The position numbers were made by a program, and so were the translations under genes. A stretch of 47,557 nt of DNA from Nemertoderma westbladi (Eukaryota; Xenacoelomorpha; Nemertodermatida; Nemertodermatidae): contig JAUCBJ010007416.1 in assembly GCA_032718475.1 (NCBI GenBank), positions 1-47,557 of the forward strand. Direction: 5' to 3'. The notes under the pieces were generated by a model. That model did no database searches and was not told the DNA's origin. It saw only the letters and a program-made list of their open reading frames with translations. This document shows positions 1 to 11,301 of this stretch, piece by piece; position 1 is the stretch's first letter, and each line of letters opens with the position of its first letter.

Positions 1-385
1 GCAAACCGGCCTTTTTATACTAGAAATTGCACATGGAAACTAAACAAAATTTTCCACAGCTTCACAATTGAGCAATGAAGTACGTCGTGCCCTATGATTG
101 GCCCAGCTCATCGTTCAACGCAGTCCGGCCCTTACACTAATCAGGGACATGGAATCCTAACAGAATTTTCCACTGCCTCACATTTGAGCAATAAGGTAAT
201 TTATGCCCTATGATTGGCCTGGCTCATTATCCGCTACGTTGTACGCTTCTCATTGGCCTACCAATTAGCACCTAAACGAAAATAAATGGCCCCAAAATAC
301 AAATTTCCCGACTGGGATTCGAACTCGTAACCTACGTAATGTAACCAACGCCTTAACCATCTGACCACTACGCCACGAGAGTACC
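1..385 (-). repeat. tRNA-derived SINE with duplicated body
   Basis: Read on the minus strand, a tRNA-like head lies at about 385-300. Its A box (complement of 365-375) matches the TRGCNNAGYNGG consensus, and its B box (complement of 315-325) matches GGTTCGANTCC at 10 of 11 positions. The T stem does not pair properly, so this is not a functional tRNA. Downstream, two diverged copies of a unit of about 116 bp (about 33-148 and 149-260) share the phrases ccctatgattggcc and ttttccac. A tRNA head followed by an unrelated body is SINE architecture. The left end lies outside the window. It follows the end of ORF2 of BEL element A, so it may have inserted in or next to that element. Confidence 0.55.
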
Positions 386-478
386 TAAGGGTTTTATGTG
401 TACAAATATAAATCGGCATATTACATTACTGTAATTTAATCAAAATACGTCGGATTTTCAAAAGTTTTTACGTTAAAG
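386..478. other. AT-rich stretch between SINE and ORF2 end
   Basis: No coding signal. It may be 3' sequence of BEL element A. It does not resemble the 3' region of element B at 12095-12172, and no LTR of A is seen here. Confidence 0.3.
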
Positions 479-1618
479 TTAAACTACAAATGCTACCTTA
501 TAGTGAAATAATTCATCACTTTGTATAACAGATGAATGTAAGTTCTGTATACAAACGTCCTTGAAAAGGGCGAATCCCGCACTGTCTAACTTCTCCGCAG
601 CTGAGTCTCTTAGGCTGAGTTTGGTCAGGGCGCGGTCCTTGAACTGACTATCAACGTTACGGAACGGAGTCAGAAAGCGCCTGAAACATTCGAAGCGGAT
701 GAATTTATCGTGTTCATCTAGCTTGTCGAGTTTGGTTCCAAGTATTAAGGGATGGGCGCGTATGGTACGACTGCACACATCGGCTAGCCAACCGGCAAGT
801 GCGGCGTTTTCAAAGATCGTGTATATACCTAAGGAGGGACGAAGTGGAACACTCATAAAGCTATACACGGCGCCAGGTGCGGTCAATGGTCCGTCAAAGT
901 ATAATCGAGAATAATGATCTCCATATACTTGTTGGTAGTTGATAGAATTTCCAACCTTGAAATTCCATCCGTATTCTTGAAAGGCAAGATGTCCGATGGA
1001 GGTTCGTTGTACTTTAGTAATGCCGCTGGGTGTATTTGCATACATAGTGCGGAAGAAACCTCGGCCTTCTGCCCAGGGAGCAATCAGCTGAGTATCGACG
1101 AAAGGGTATGGAATGTTCTCCATGTTCCGAAAGTCGTTTTGGAGATCTCCATAAACAGCTGAGCCGATTTTAAGGATTCTTTCGGTAAACAACATCTCGA
1201 GCACGGGCTGGGGTAACATCGATCCATCGATACCCATGGCTGGTTTGCGCTCGGTGTCGGTGACATAACGCTGAGCGAGTTCGAATTGTCCATGTCGGAG
1301 TTTCTTTTGTATCTCGGTAAGGGTCTCAAAAGAATAATCAATCACATCGGAACACGCTCGAGTAAATACGTCGGTAGAACCAGCTAGTCCTCGTATATGT
1401 ATCATTCGCGTAGTTCCCAGTTCTCCAACCGGAACGCTACCTTCGTTATCGTAAGTGACAACTCCATACATCTCGATAACGTTAAGAGTCTCATTCCACT
1501 CTTTAGTGGCGTTTTCTAGAGTCATTCCCACTGGATGCCACAAGGTAGCGCATTCGCTAGCATTAGGTAGATCTCTATACTTTAAATATTGTGTAGTATA
1601 TGTCTCTACATCTCCATA
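479..1618 (-). CDS. ORF2 of BEL element A, C-terminal part (in frame after one TGA)
   Basis: About 380 codons open from just after the TGA at 1619-1621 to a TAA at 479. It is in the same frame as the upstream 657-codon ORF, so the two are one reading frame broken by one stop. The first 26 codons have no ATG, and an internal start at 1543 would be TTG, which argues against an independent protein. I do not recognise the product. It has no signal peptide or transmembrane segment and is rich in aromatic residues (for example SRLYFDGPLTAPG). It may be a nonsense-broken tail of ORF2 or a readthrough extension. Its counterpart in element B is deleted. Confidence 0.6.
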   Translation of the reverse strand, partial: YGDVETYTTQYLKYRDLPNASECATLWHPVGMTLENATKEWNETLNVIEMYGVVTYDNEGSVPVGELGTTRMIHIRGLAGSTDVFTRACSDVIDYSFETLTEIQKKLRHGQFELAQRYVTDTERKPAMGIDGSMLPQPVLEMLFTERILKIGSAVYGDLQNDFRNMENIPYPFVDTQLIAPWAEGRGFFRTMYANTPSGITKVQRTSIGHLAFQEYGWNFKVGNSINYQQVYGDHYSRLYFDGPLTAPGAVYSFMSVPLRPSLGIYTIFENAALAGWLADVCSRTIRAHPLILGTKLDKLDEHDKFIRFECFRRFLTPFRNVDSQFKDRALTKLSLRDSAAEKLDSAGFALFKDVCIQNLHSSVIQSDELFHYKVAFVV

Positions 1619-3592
1619 TCATTGTATTCTTTCCTCCTCGAATAACACGTCGAGATTCCAGTGTACTAATCGAGTTTTGACGAATCCATCAAGATTATAC
1701 GGAGGTATTGTCTCTTTCTCTATCCTGGAAACATTATAGGGTTTTCGAAATGAGTTTACTTTAACTAACTGATCCAGATGTTTCTGCAGTTGTTCGAGTT
1801 CGACAAGATCGAGAGGATTTATTAGTGGTAGAAACCTCAGACTATGTGTAGGATCTTCCGGTTTTACCATGTAATATTGCGTTAGATTGACGTAATAAGG
1901 GTGATCTTTGATCCCATAAAACGAGTTCGGTAAAGGTCTAGCGCGTATGTTAACATCGTGTACCATACGACGGACAAGATCCGCTCTTTTGTCAACGAGT
2001 ATACCATCGACACGAGCGGCCTCGATTGGCGGACGTTGCAACATGGGAGCGTCAGCGATAAGATCTCGAGATCTTAGGTTGATATCAACCGGTTGAGGCT
2101 GTGCCGTGGCGAAGAGTTTGTCTCCGAAATGGGGAACCATCGAAGGATGGATGATGGTTTTAGAATAGAGATCCGTCATAAGAATTTGAGCTTCTGGCTG
2201 GGCTAAAGCTGCTTCTTCTCTCTCATCCATTGCTATATGTTTCTCCTTGAGCTGATTTTCCTCCGCTTGTTGTTGTAAACGCTCGTCTAGGAACTCTTGT
2301 AAAGAGTAGGTTCGTCCACGTTCGATGTCTTCCTCGAGATTCTGGATTTCTCTATCGAACTGGGGTAAAGCTAATTCTTTCACCGCTTGGACTTGTTGCT
2401 GCAATTTGCGTTTCTCTAAACAATCGTAATTTCCTTTTCTGATTTTCTGCCGAATAGCGTCTAACGCGTTTTGTACAAAGCTCTCTTCGACTTCGGTAAC
2501 GGGTTGTATCGGGGTTAAGCCTGGACGGTTGTACAGGTTAAACGGCGATATTAGATAACCGCATCCTAATCCGGCTAGGTAGGGTTGGCGAATATCTAGT
2601 GAGCCCACTACCGGAGTGCCACCGATTAATTGTTCGGGTAACACAAGATCTTTAAATAGCGAGTACAGTTCAGGGGGATCCGTTATACTATTAGGATCAA
2701 GCGTTTGAGGTCTCACTGAGGAATGAGGAGGTCTGACCGAGTATTCCGGAACTCTGATCATTGGTTTATTTAAGGATCGTTTGAGTCGAGCGAGCGTAGG
2801 TGATACGTCGAACAGGTTTCGCTCGAAACTCCCATAAGTATATCGTGTAAAACTGTGTTTAGCGCAACGTCTCCGCGGATGTTTATGTCTTTCCGTTTGC
2901 TGATTGGGTCTAGGGCATTCGTCGCAGTAATACCAAAGACGCACGTCCTGCAGGGGAAACGCGGGTGATCGTTCTCCAGTTTTACAATATTCCTCCATCT
3001 GTTCGAAGCTATCTGGGACGACAGGTAGCGGTCGATCGGCGGTAAGATACATCATAGTGAAATAGAGTCGTTTGAGTTCTATCATAGGGTCATGATGTAT
3101 ACCTAGAGGATATCGAGTTTCTAGATTTTGTTGACTGGCAATATTGAGATATGTTTGTCTTAGGAATTCCAGATAATCGTTGAAGTCGCTGCGTTGATCC
3201 GGCTCTTCAACGTCTTCCCTTTCGAGTCTGTTTCGAATAGAATTCTCGTGTTCTATTCTCGGTTTATCGTTCCGACTCCGCTGGGTATGATATTTAAATA
3301 AAACCATTTCCCTTTCGGTGTCTACATCGTCCGTATCGTGTAAATCGATAGGATGGCCAGTAGTTAAGAAGTCCATATACGTACCACTACGATACGTATA
3401 GCGAGCGGTGAATTTTCTATAGTCCAATTCACGCGTAAGTTGCTCCTGGGACATTGGCGGTTCGATATAACGACCATCGTTCTCCGTAGTAGTTGGACCA
3501 GCATCGCCGCGTATCAAGCTATCAACAAACGCTTGTAAAGGTAGAGTATATCGCTCCCTGATACCAAGATCATCTTCTATCAACTCAGTCAT
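1619..3592 (-). CDS. ORF2 of BEL element A, N-terminal 657 codons; unknown accessory protein
   Basis: Starts at an ATG (3592) reading MTELIEDDLGIRERY and ends at TGA 1619-1621. It lies 3' of the truncated pol, where env-like genes sit in some BEL/Pao elements. However, it has no signal peptide, membrane segment or glycoprotein-like cysteine pattern. A possible zinc site lies near residues 225-250 (WYYCDECP, then H/C-rich RRRCAKH). A glutamine/glutamate-rich, probably coiled-coil stretch lies near 390-460. An AG (tatagcag) lies two bases before the ATG and an AG also precedes B's ATG (gataacag), consistent with a spliced subgenomic mRNA. The first ~120 codons match element B closely. The function is unknown; a structural or nucleic-acid-binding role is only a guess. 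Confidence 0.7.
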   Translation of the reverse strand: MTELIEDDLGIRERYTLPLQAFVDSLIRGDAGPTTTENDGRYIEPPMSQEQLTRELDYRKFTARYTYRSGTYMDFLTTGHPIDLHDTDDVDTEREMVLFKYHTQRSRNDKPRIEHENSIRNRLEREDVEEPDQRSDFNDYLEFLRQTYLNIASQQNLETRYPLGIHHDPMIELKRLYFTMMYLTADRPLPVVPDSFEQMEEYCKTGERSPAFPLQDVRLWYYCDECPRPNQQTERHKHPRRRCAKHSFTRYTYGSFERNLFDVSPTLARLKRSLNKPMIRVPEYSVRPPHSSVRPQTLDPNSITDPPELYSLFKDLVLPEQLIGGTPVVGSLDIRQPYLAGLGCGYLISPFNLYNRPGLTPIQPVTEVEESFVQNALDAIRQKIRKGNYDCLEKRKLQQQVQAVKELALPQFDREIQNLEEDIERGRTYSLQEFLDERLQQQAEENQLKEKHIAMDEREEAALAQPEAQILMTDLYSKTIIHPSMVPHFGDKLFATAQPQPVDINLRSRDLIADAPMLQRPPIEAARVDGILVDKRADLVRRMVHDVNIRARPLPNSFYGIKDHPYYVNLTQYYMVKPEDPTHSLRFLPLINPLDLVELEQLQKHLDQLVKVNSFRKPYNVSRIEKETIPPYNLDGFVKTRLVHWNLDVLFEEERIQ

Positions 3593-4010
3593 ATCTGCTA
3601 TATGAGTTTATCAATATTATAATGAGTTTATATTTAGGCTAGCAGGCGTCGCTGCCTACCCCTCTCTGCCCCCGGACAGTGCAAGATCCTCAGCGCCGAT
3701 GTACCGTTGTCGCTGTGTTTTCGCCAACGTAGTAGCTACACAACGACAATGATAACCGGCACAAGTCACTCCACTATCCGTCCCAAAGGCTTAGATTTAC
3801 TTCAGGTTCTTGCTGCAGAGTTAGGGCTACTTTCACAATTGCGACTCGCTACTGTAAACACACTTTAGTAGTAACATTCACCTATAAACGCACAAATTCC
3901 ACACAACTGTCACAAATTGTACACATTCGGGCCATTTGTCCGTTAGTCAAGTGCCTTCCAGAATGCCACGTTATTATTATGTATCCTTGGATACTAGCAG
4001 TGTGCGTGTG
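3593..4010 (-). other. Spacer upstream of ORF2 in element A
   Basis: Non-coding sequence homologous to B 13622-14031 (shared phrases include ggcgtcgctgcctacc and gcccccggacagtg). At 4005-4010 it changes abruptly to reverse-transcriptase sequence homologous to B 17777 onward, which marks the internal deletion junction. Confidence 0.75.
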
Positions 4011-7000
4011 TCCGAGCAATCAATATAACTGGGCTAATAAATCCCAATGGATCGAAATTAGTGCTCAGGATACTTAAACAAATCCGTTTAGTCCGAACTG
4101 GATTATCTTGCTGTTTTAGCTGGAAAAACAGGATATCTCTCTCTGTGTCCCATTTCAAACCAAGTGTCTTGGTTTCTGGAAGATCGTCTTTGATTAGGTC
4201 TAGATCTTTTGCTCCTCGATCTTCTACCGGGATCGATTCCAGAAACTCACGGGAGTTGCTGGTGAATTTAGTTAATCGAAATCCACCTCTTTTTAAGCAC
4301 TCTACCGTTCCTTTGGCGACATCAATGGCTTCTTCAACTGATGGAAGGGACTTTAAATTGTCGTCCATGTATATATCCCGTTTGATGTTGTCGATCACCT
4401 CTTTAGAGAAGGCGTCCCGGTTGTCATCAGCAGTGGTGCGCACCACTGAACAGGCGTTTGAAGGGCTTGAGATGATCCCAAAAGCCTGGATGGGCATCCA
4501 ATACTCCACCGGTTTCTGGTTGAGGTCTCCTTCCGGCCACCACAGAAATCGTAGGCTGTCTCGATCCCTATCCAGCGCCTTGACTTGTAAGAACATGCCT
4601 TCTATATCGGAGGCGAAAGCGATTGAATATTGTCTTAATCTTAAGAGTATTCCCAACAAGGATTGGAGTAAGTTGGGTCCTGGTAACAACTCGGAATTAA
4701 GGGATTGGCCCATGTAGAGGGCGGAGCCATCAAATACTACCCGTACTTCATGGGGTTTACAGGGTTTGGGAACGTAATGATGTGTTAAATAGTACGTTCT
4801 CTCAGTTATGGGTGTTTCTTCCGGTACTCGCTCCGCATATCCCTTGTTAATAAACCTCTTCAACTGAGTCTGATACATTCCCTTAGCTGAAGCATTTGCC
4901 GCAAGGCGTCGATGTAGTTGAGCAATTCTTTTCTCCGCCAAGGGTCGGTTGTTTTTGAATTTTGGTTCTCACTTTCGGAATGGTAGACCGATTTCATATC
5001 TACCTTGATCTTTAAGAAAATGTGTAGTTGTCTCCTGGATATGCTTGGCTCTTTCTTCTTCTACCGATAGGGCCTTATCGTAGGAATTGGGCTCTACAGC
5101 CTCTTGAGTAAAGAATCGTACGGCGTGTTCATCCCGAGTCTTCGCGTTATAGCGCTCTATTACGTCATTCAGTTCGTCGTTATAGTCGACTTGTCCTGAT
5201 GGACGAATGAGTTGACATAGGTTCACTTGGTTTTGCCAAGTCTCGTTTTCCGTAAGGATATCGATGGTATTCTCCTCGTCGAAGAGTTGGTGGATGTCGT
5301 CATTATCTGAGGAGTATGGTGTTCCCTCAGTTGGGTCGTCTACCTCACTGCTCTCCGCTTCCCATTCACTTACTTGGTATACCCGTTCTTTTGGTAACCT
5401 TTCCATGAGAGTTCTACGGGAAGGGCCAGTAAAGTACCAACCTACTCTAGTTCTTCCCGCATAGGCTTGTAGTGGTTGCGGTTGAGCAGGCCGTTTCTCC
5501 AATGTCTCAAGCGCCTCATGTGCATTTTGGCCGATGAGTATTTGCACTCCAGGGTAATCTGTGTTGAATCTAGGTATATTAAGCTGCTGGGTGAAATCGT
5601 CCTCATCCGAGTTATAAGGTTCTACTTGGCTGGTAGCGAAGTTCTTTATCGCCACCATTTTTACTGACCTTATGCTGTGTTCTCCTAGTTCATCCTGGGA
5701 GGTGGACAATGCACCTACATAATAATCTGCTATTACTGTAGATTTCCAAACCTGCATAATTCCTGACATGTTTAACTTAGTTCGGAACTTGGGTTGTCCA
5801 GCAAAGATGTCTTCGGCTAGTTCTTTGTCGATGAATGTTCCTGTGCTACCGGAGTCAAGGAGGGCGTTCACTATATAACTCCTTTTAGGTCCGTGGACCC
5901 TCAACTGCACTACGGGAAATTCTCGGATTCCTACATTGGAAGTTGGTGCTTTCCAAGATGGTTGTTGGTCAGAATTAGTTAGGGGGAGCTCGCTGTTGGT
6001 GTCCCTTTCATACGTAAGTGCTCGATACACTGCTGTATTTATCAGCTAACAGGATTCGTTTTCGTCGGAGAATTTGTCCGTATAGAATCCTTCCATCTCA
6101 GAACTTTGGTCAGTGTCGTTCACATCACTGAATTGGACATGTAGTTCGGACTCACTTACCTGACTCGGGCTGTTTCATTCGAATTCAGTGTGCAACAAGA
6201 TATGATGTTTTGCGCCGCACTTCGCACACCTTGCGTCGGAGTAACAGGTTCGCCGTTGGTGTCCTTGTCTGAGGCAATTATAACACAACCGCTTATCCCA
6301 CATGACTTCCCGTCTATCCTTTAATGATTTCTTTGGGAATTCATCACACACATTCAAACGGTGGGGCCCGTCACACAGCGCACATTTCGGTTTGATGTTA
6401 CTTACCTTATTTTGAGTAACGTTGTGCACACTCGTTCTTTCTTCGGGCTTTCTTACCTGAATTCTCTTAGGAGACGTAGGAGGAGTTTTTCTTACCTGTT
6501 CTCTCCTGTCATTGGTTCGAGACTTGAATTTACTTATGTCTTTAGGCGTTTTGTTGACATAATAAGATCTTTCAGTGTCTTTCCCGCTGTCCTCTTCTTG
6601 AGAAGCCTGGCTTTCGCCGTCGTCGGTATAACACGCTGGTGTTACCTTTCTCCTAGAAACGGGTTTCTCACTTACCTTGTTTTCCGGTGTCTTCTCTCTG
6701 GACTGCTTTAGGAGCTGTAATTTCACTTCTCCATCTAAGAATGACATGAGATCAGCCATGGTAGGGTCTCGTCGTTGTTGTTCCATCATATATAACACTT
6801 TCTTATCCCAGCGTGTACCTACTCCACCCTTCGGTAAAGTAGAGGCCACGGCTCCAATAACCATAGAACTCTGATATTCATGAGACTTACCTAGCCAATC
6901 TAATTGTCTACAGATCTCCTGAATCTCATCGGAAAACTCTATAATCCCGCTGCTAATGAACTTTCGGGGGGCTACCAATTTTGCATACAAATACCTAGCT

Positions 7001-9636
7001 ATGTTATTCCTATTACCATACCTGATGTTTAGTGTATCCCAAACTTGTCTTAATCCATCTGGATGTCCAATAAACTTTAACGCCATTAACTTGGGAGATC
7101 CTTCCAAGCACTCGATGAGGAATCTAAGTTTCTCTCCGTTAGATAGCACAGAGTTCTGTATGTTATCTTTGTAATATTCATTAAAAGGTAACCATTTCAT
7201 CTCATCTCCATTGAACTTAACGATCTCTCCCACTTTTACCGCTTGACGGGCTTCGGTTCTAGCCATTTGACGCGTAAAACTTTCTTCGGCCATCGTATTA
7301 TTTAATATCGAGTTATCGGTATATAAATTTCTCGGATTATTATCAGGTCTATATGGAATATCATTGTCAACAGGTTTATAATTACCCTTAATAGGGTTTA
7401 CTATAGGAGTTTCTACTTCACTAGCAGTATAGATGCGTGTAGGCTCCACACCTTGCGCATGAAATACTTCAGACCTAACAGGTTGACACATTGTTACCGG
7501 GGTTGATGGTATACCCCTTTGGGTATTTACTAATTTGTCGTGTTCTAATGCGATTCTCTGCTGCACCTCTTGCAACTCTAACCTACTTTCCCTTACTGTG
7601 CCCTTGAACTGCTGAACAGTTCCTTCCATCTCCCGGACCTGCTGAGAGGAGCACTTGCGGTGTTCCCTCAACTGCCCGAGCAGGAGACCCATCTCCCGTC
7701 GTCCCTATGCTACCCACTCGACCGCCGAAGCGGGAGTCGCCAACGTAGTAGCGGGCGAGCGAGAGACCACGGGCGATAAATTCTTGATATCTCGCTCGGC
7801 GTCCAGGACGGGTTCGGACTCGTGAACAGTCCTACTGGGCACAGGTAGTTTAGTACTGTGCAAAGGGAATTTAGAGGTAGGTTATGGGAGTACAGGTGTC
7901 TCTATCACCGAAGGGGTGGCTTCGAGAACAGGCCTAATTATTTCAGGCTCATCTACTATAGTAGGGAGTCTTTCTATTTTAATTATTTGGTCTGTGGGTT
8001 CTGTACTACCTAAGTCTGTGTTAGTTAGTTGCCTTCTAACAGCTGGGGCAAATCAGGCAATTTCTGACGGTGGGACATTCTTCTACGTCTGCTTAGACGA
8101 GATCTATTTCCTCCGCCTTCAGGATCGGTGGTATCGCCTTCATCAGATGATGTATATCCCTGTCTTTTGGGAGTAGATCGACTCATCATCTGCATTTGAC
8201 TAGCTGTTAATTTTAATTTTAATTTTTAATTTTTTTTATTTATGCAGTCTTGATTCTCTTGAATATTTTCCAACTCTAGTTGGGTGGTCTCTTCAGATGC
8301 TCTTCGTTCTGCTTCTGCCACTGCTCGCTTTCTTTCCGCTTCTGCCGCTGCCGCTTTTCTTTCCGCTTCTATTACTGCAGCTGCGGCTTTTGCCTCTGCC
8401 GCTGCCGCCTTTGCCTCTGCCGCTGCCTCTGCCGCTTTTCTTTCCACTTCTGCCTCTGCCATTGCCGCTGCTGCTGTCTTTCTGTCTTCTATACGTTTTT
8501 TCTTGACTTGTTCTTCTTGGACCCTAGCGATGCGGAGTCTTTCATCAAATTTAGCTTGGTTCGCAGCTAACATTTCCGCATCTATTGTGTCCAACACAAG
8601 CTTAGCTCCTTCACTATTAGGGCAAAGTCCAGACAACCGTCTCCTCAACTCTTCATCACCTAGAAATCGTTGATAGTCTGACAGATAGATGTCAATAGCA
8701 TCCCTCTTATGCGGTTTCTCTGCTGTCACTTCACTTTCCACTTGGGAAAAGGTTGCGTCTGTTGATTCTCCATGGGTTGAGCGCTCAGCCAGCTGAGATT
8801 TCCACTGGGCAGTTCCTTGAACTTTGAGACTCACCCTCTTTACGGCAACTTGCAACGACGTGTCTTGTCTTCTTTCCGAAGCCTCCTCAAAGGCCGATAA
8901 GATTAGTCTGAATTCTTTCTCTAACTTGATAAAGCAGCTCTCCCTGCTCTTGAGGTCCTTGGGGTTGTCGAAACAGTTGTTCCTCTAATCGCTCCATAGA
9001 GCTGAAGAATCCCTGTACGTATCCTGCTGCTGACCTCTTCCACACAGCTGGATCGCTGGTTTCTTTTGTCACTCCCATCCTGTGTATGTCTTCCCAGGTA
9101 GCTTCCGATAAGTCAAACGGGAGTCCGGGTCCGGGGAAGTTCCATTGCGACTCGACAATAGACTTCAATTCTTCCCTTGTGTATCCCGCATAACTATCCT
9201 TGGTCGATCGCTTACTTCTCGCCCAATCAATCTGGTGTTCCTCCACCGCAATCAATACCCTAGTGAGTACGGCTGCAGGAAGGATGAGAAGGGGATCCGA
9301 ATAAACCGCATCTGCCATCTTTGCTCTGCGCTCGGGTGTCAGCTCTACAGTATCCGCACTACTGGAGCTGTCGGGCCGCTGAGAAATAAGTTCTCGGCTC
9401 GAGTGTTGCTGCTGTTCAACAGCTGCCTCTTGGTCCCGCTTGACCCGAGTTCGAGTGCCTATGATAGACCTACGGTGTTGGACTAGCCTAGGGTCTGATA
9501 CTACTACTGGAGGGATGATCTTTCTTACAGTAGGAGGTGAGTTGAACTTCGGTCTCACACGTTCCACACTCCTGTCTGGGTCACAGATGGTTGTATCTAG
9601 GAGACTGTCTGACAGGTTTTGCTTTGTGTCAGACAT
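4011..9636 (-). pseudogene. BEL/Pao gag-pol of element A, truncated and multiply broken
   Basis: Begins at the same Gag start as B (MSDTKQNLSDSLL). Open pieces lie at 9636-8887, 8855-8226, 7692-6175, 6030-4969 and 4941-4011, separated by stops and frameshifts. Visible nonsense changes include TAG near 7707, TAA near 7884, TAG near 6048 and TGA at 4969. A simple T/A-rich insertion sits at 8206-8240. Still visible are the alanine/lysine/glutamate-rich coiled coil, the DUF1759-like Gag region, the zinc knuckles (CALCDGPHRLNVC and CYNCLRQGHQRRTC), the A17-type protease (ALLDSGSTGTF) and RT up to the YMDD box. RT is cut at the deletion junction; RNase H and integrase are absent. Non-functional. 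Confidence 0.9.
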
Positions 9637-9759
9637 GTTTGTTTGTACAGTTGAATGCCTACTGCTATATTACAGTTAAAGCAAGTCTAGTAATTCAGTA
9701 TCAACTGTTAGCCTAGTAATTAATTACCGATACTGTTACTCAGTGTAACGTGATATATA

Positions 9760-10160
9760 TATATAATATATTAGAATACCGGTATACACTTATAGTATAT
9801 ATATAAGTATTATTACAGACTAGGTTTGTCACAGAATACCGGTATGTAATTTCAGCACAAGTATATATAAATATATAATAGGCCTATCTTGAGTACCGGT
9901 ATACAGCTTACACTTATAGTATATATAAGTATAATTACAGACTAGAATTAATTACAGAATACCGGTATATAATTTCAGCGCAAATATATAAATATATAAT
10001 AAGCCTATCATGAATACCGGTATACAGCTTACACTTATAGTATATATATAAGTATAATTACAGACTAGAATTAATTACAGAATACCGGTATATAATTTCA
10101 GCTCAAATTTATGGAAATAAATATAATAAGCCTATTGTAAATACCGGTATGTCAATTATT
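9760..10160. repeat. Tandem repeats of about 120 bp with ACCGGTAT motifs, leader of A
   Basis: The phrase ataccggtat recurs near 9776, 9837, 9894, 9960, 10015, 10080 and 10142, alternating with TATA-rich stretches (acttatagtatatata) and aattacagactag. The array forms about three units directly upstream of gag. Element B has a shorter array at 23420-23680, so the copy number differs between copies. Confidence 0.7.
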
Positions 10161-10692
10161 TTAAAATAATTGAATTTCTAAATCTTAGGGGTTACTTGGT
10201 TACTTTACTTTACCTTATTACCGTTATTTAAGCAGTAGTCCAACTGATATTAAGACCTAATTGTTGTATGACAGGCCTACTATTTTATAAATCAGTTTGA
10301 GTTGATTTATAATATGTATATACCCGTTTAATGGGTTTTTGTCAATATTTGAAATAAATGTTATTATTTCTGGGAAGGAGTCACTGCACAGAAGCTGTAC
10401 GCTCTCAGTGAAGTGCTACTTGTTGGACACTAAAACAAATAATTCTAATTTGCCTAAGTTACTTAATACTACAAATTACATACGATTCGGGGTGAGATTA
10501 CAATCTCTAAATAAACACAAAAATTAAACGTACGAATTTTTAGGGTAATTTTACAAGAAGTCTACAAACCAGCCTAACAAAGGGTTAGAATATCTGGTTA
10601 TTACAAACAGACAGGATACTATGGTATTTGAAAATAATAAGCAGTAGTAAATATATTGCGTTGTCCAGATAGAAAAATACCACTGTCTGACG

Positions 10693-10716
10693 ACTTATAG
10701 CCGTATCGCTATAAGT
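10693..10716 (-). other. Leader hairpin of element A (9 bp stem, 6 nt loop)
   Basis: The arms acttatagc (10693-10701) and gctataagt (10708-10716) are perfect reverse complements around loop cgtatc. The equivalent hairpin in B (24207-24230) has the same loop and a compensatory T:A to C:G change in the stem. Confidence 0.7.
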
Positions 10717-11301
10717 ACTACGTTATGTTTCACGGAGTGTTCCTACCTAGAAGTTAATTACCGCGGCCTACCAGAGCCAATGTGCCTATTAACCACTTTA
10801 CAACACAAATATACTGCCTACACACTAATTACCTTCGGAAAGCACTGTACACTAAACCCTAAATTAGGTACAAGCACTTATACAACAAATAATCAGCAGT
10901 TAAAAATACTTGTACAGCTAAAAGAACCACGGTATCTGCCGGAGTGACCAAAGCATATAATCTCCAGTCTTTACCTATGCCAAACAGCCCTGATGTAGTA
11001 CCGAGGTTAATTAATCTATACCGGTATGTATAACAAGCACAATTACTGTAGGAATAAACTTGGGGGTATGAATGTTGCGAATAATCGCATAAACTCTGAA
11101 TAATAAATATTATGCTACCCTTACAGACTACACAAACAAAATACAGACCAAACGCTGGCAGACTACTATCAAGCCTAAATAAACTACAGTATATGTAGAC
11201 TCCGAAATGGTTAGTTAGTATGCGTTCTAACCGAGTAGTACGACTTATTCTTTCGGGGGGATTTACCTTACAGCTCTGGAAGCCTACCACGTTCCTAACT
11301 A

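Larger units (their letters stand above)
9637..11301 (-). other. Leader (5' untranslated region) of element A
   Basis: Homologous to B 23318 to about 25080. It contains tandem ACCGGT-bearing repeats (9760-10160), a strong hairpin (10693-10716) and one copy of the unit that is tandemly duplicated in B. Compared with B, about 1 kb next to the LTR is missing; only TTGAC (minus strand) is shared between the two copies right after the LTR. Short ORFs here are not conserved and look non-coding. Confidence 0.65.

Noticed and set aside
300-385. Functional tRNA gene on the minus strand
   Set aside because: Pol III boxes are good but the T stem does not pair and a doubled repeat body follows, so a SINE is the better call.
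479-3592. ORF2 as a retroviral or phlebovirus-like envelope
   Set aside because: The position fits, but there is no signal peptide, fusion-type cysteine pattern or transmembrane anchor in any part.
8280-8673. Hydrophobic plus-strand ORFs opposite the Gag coiled coil
   Set aside because: Antisense of the Ala/Glu/Lys-rich repeat; stop-free by composition.
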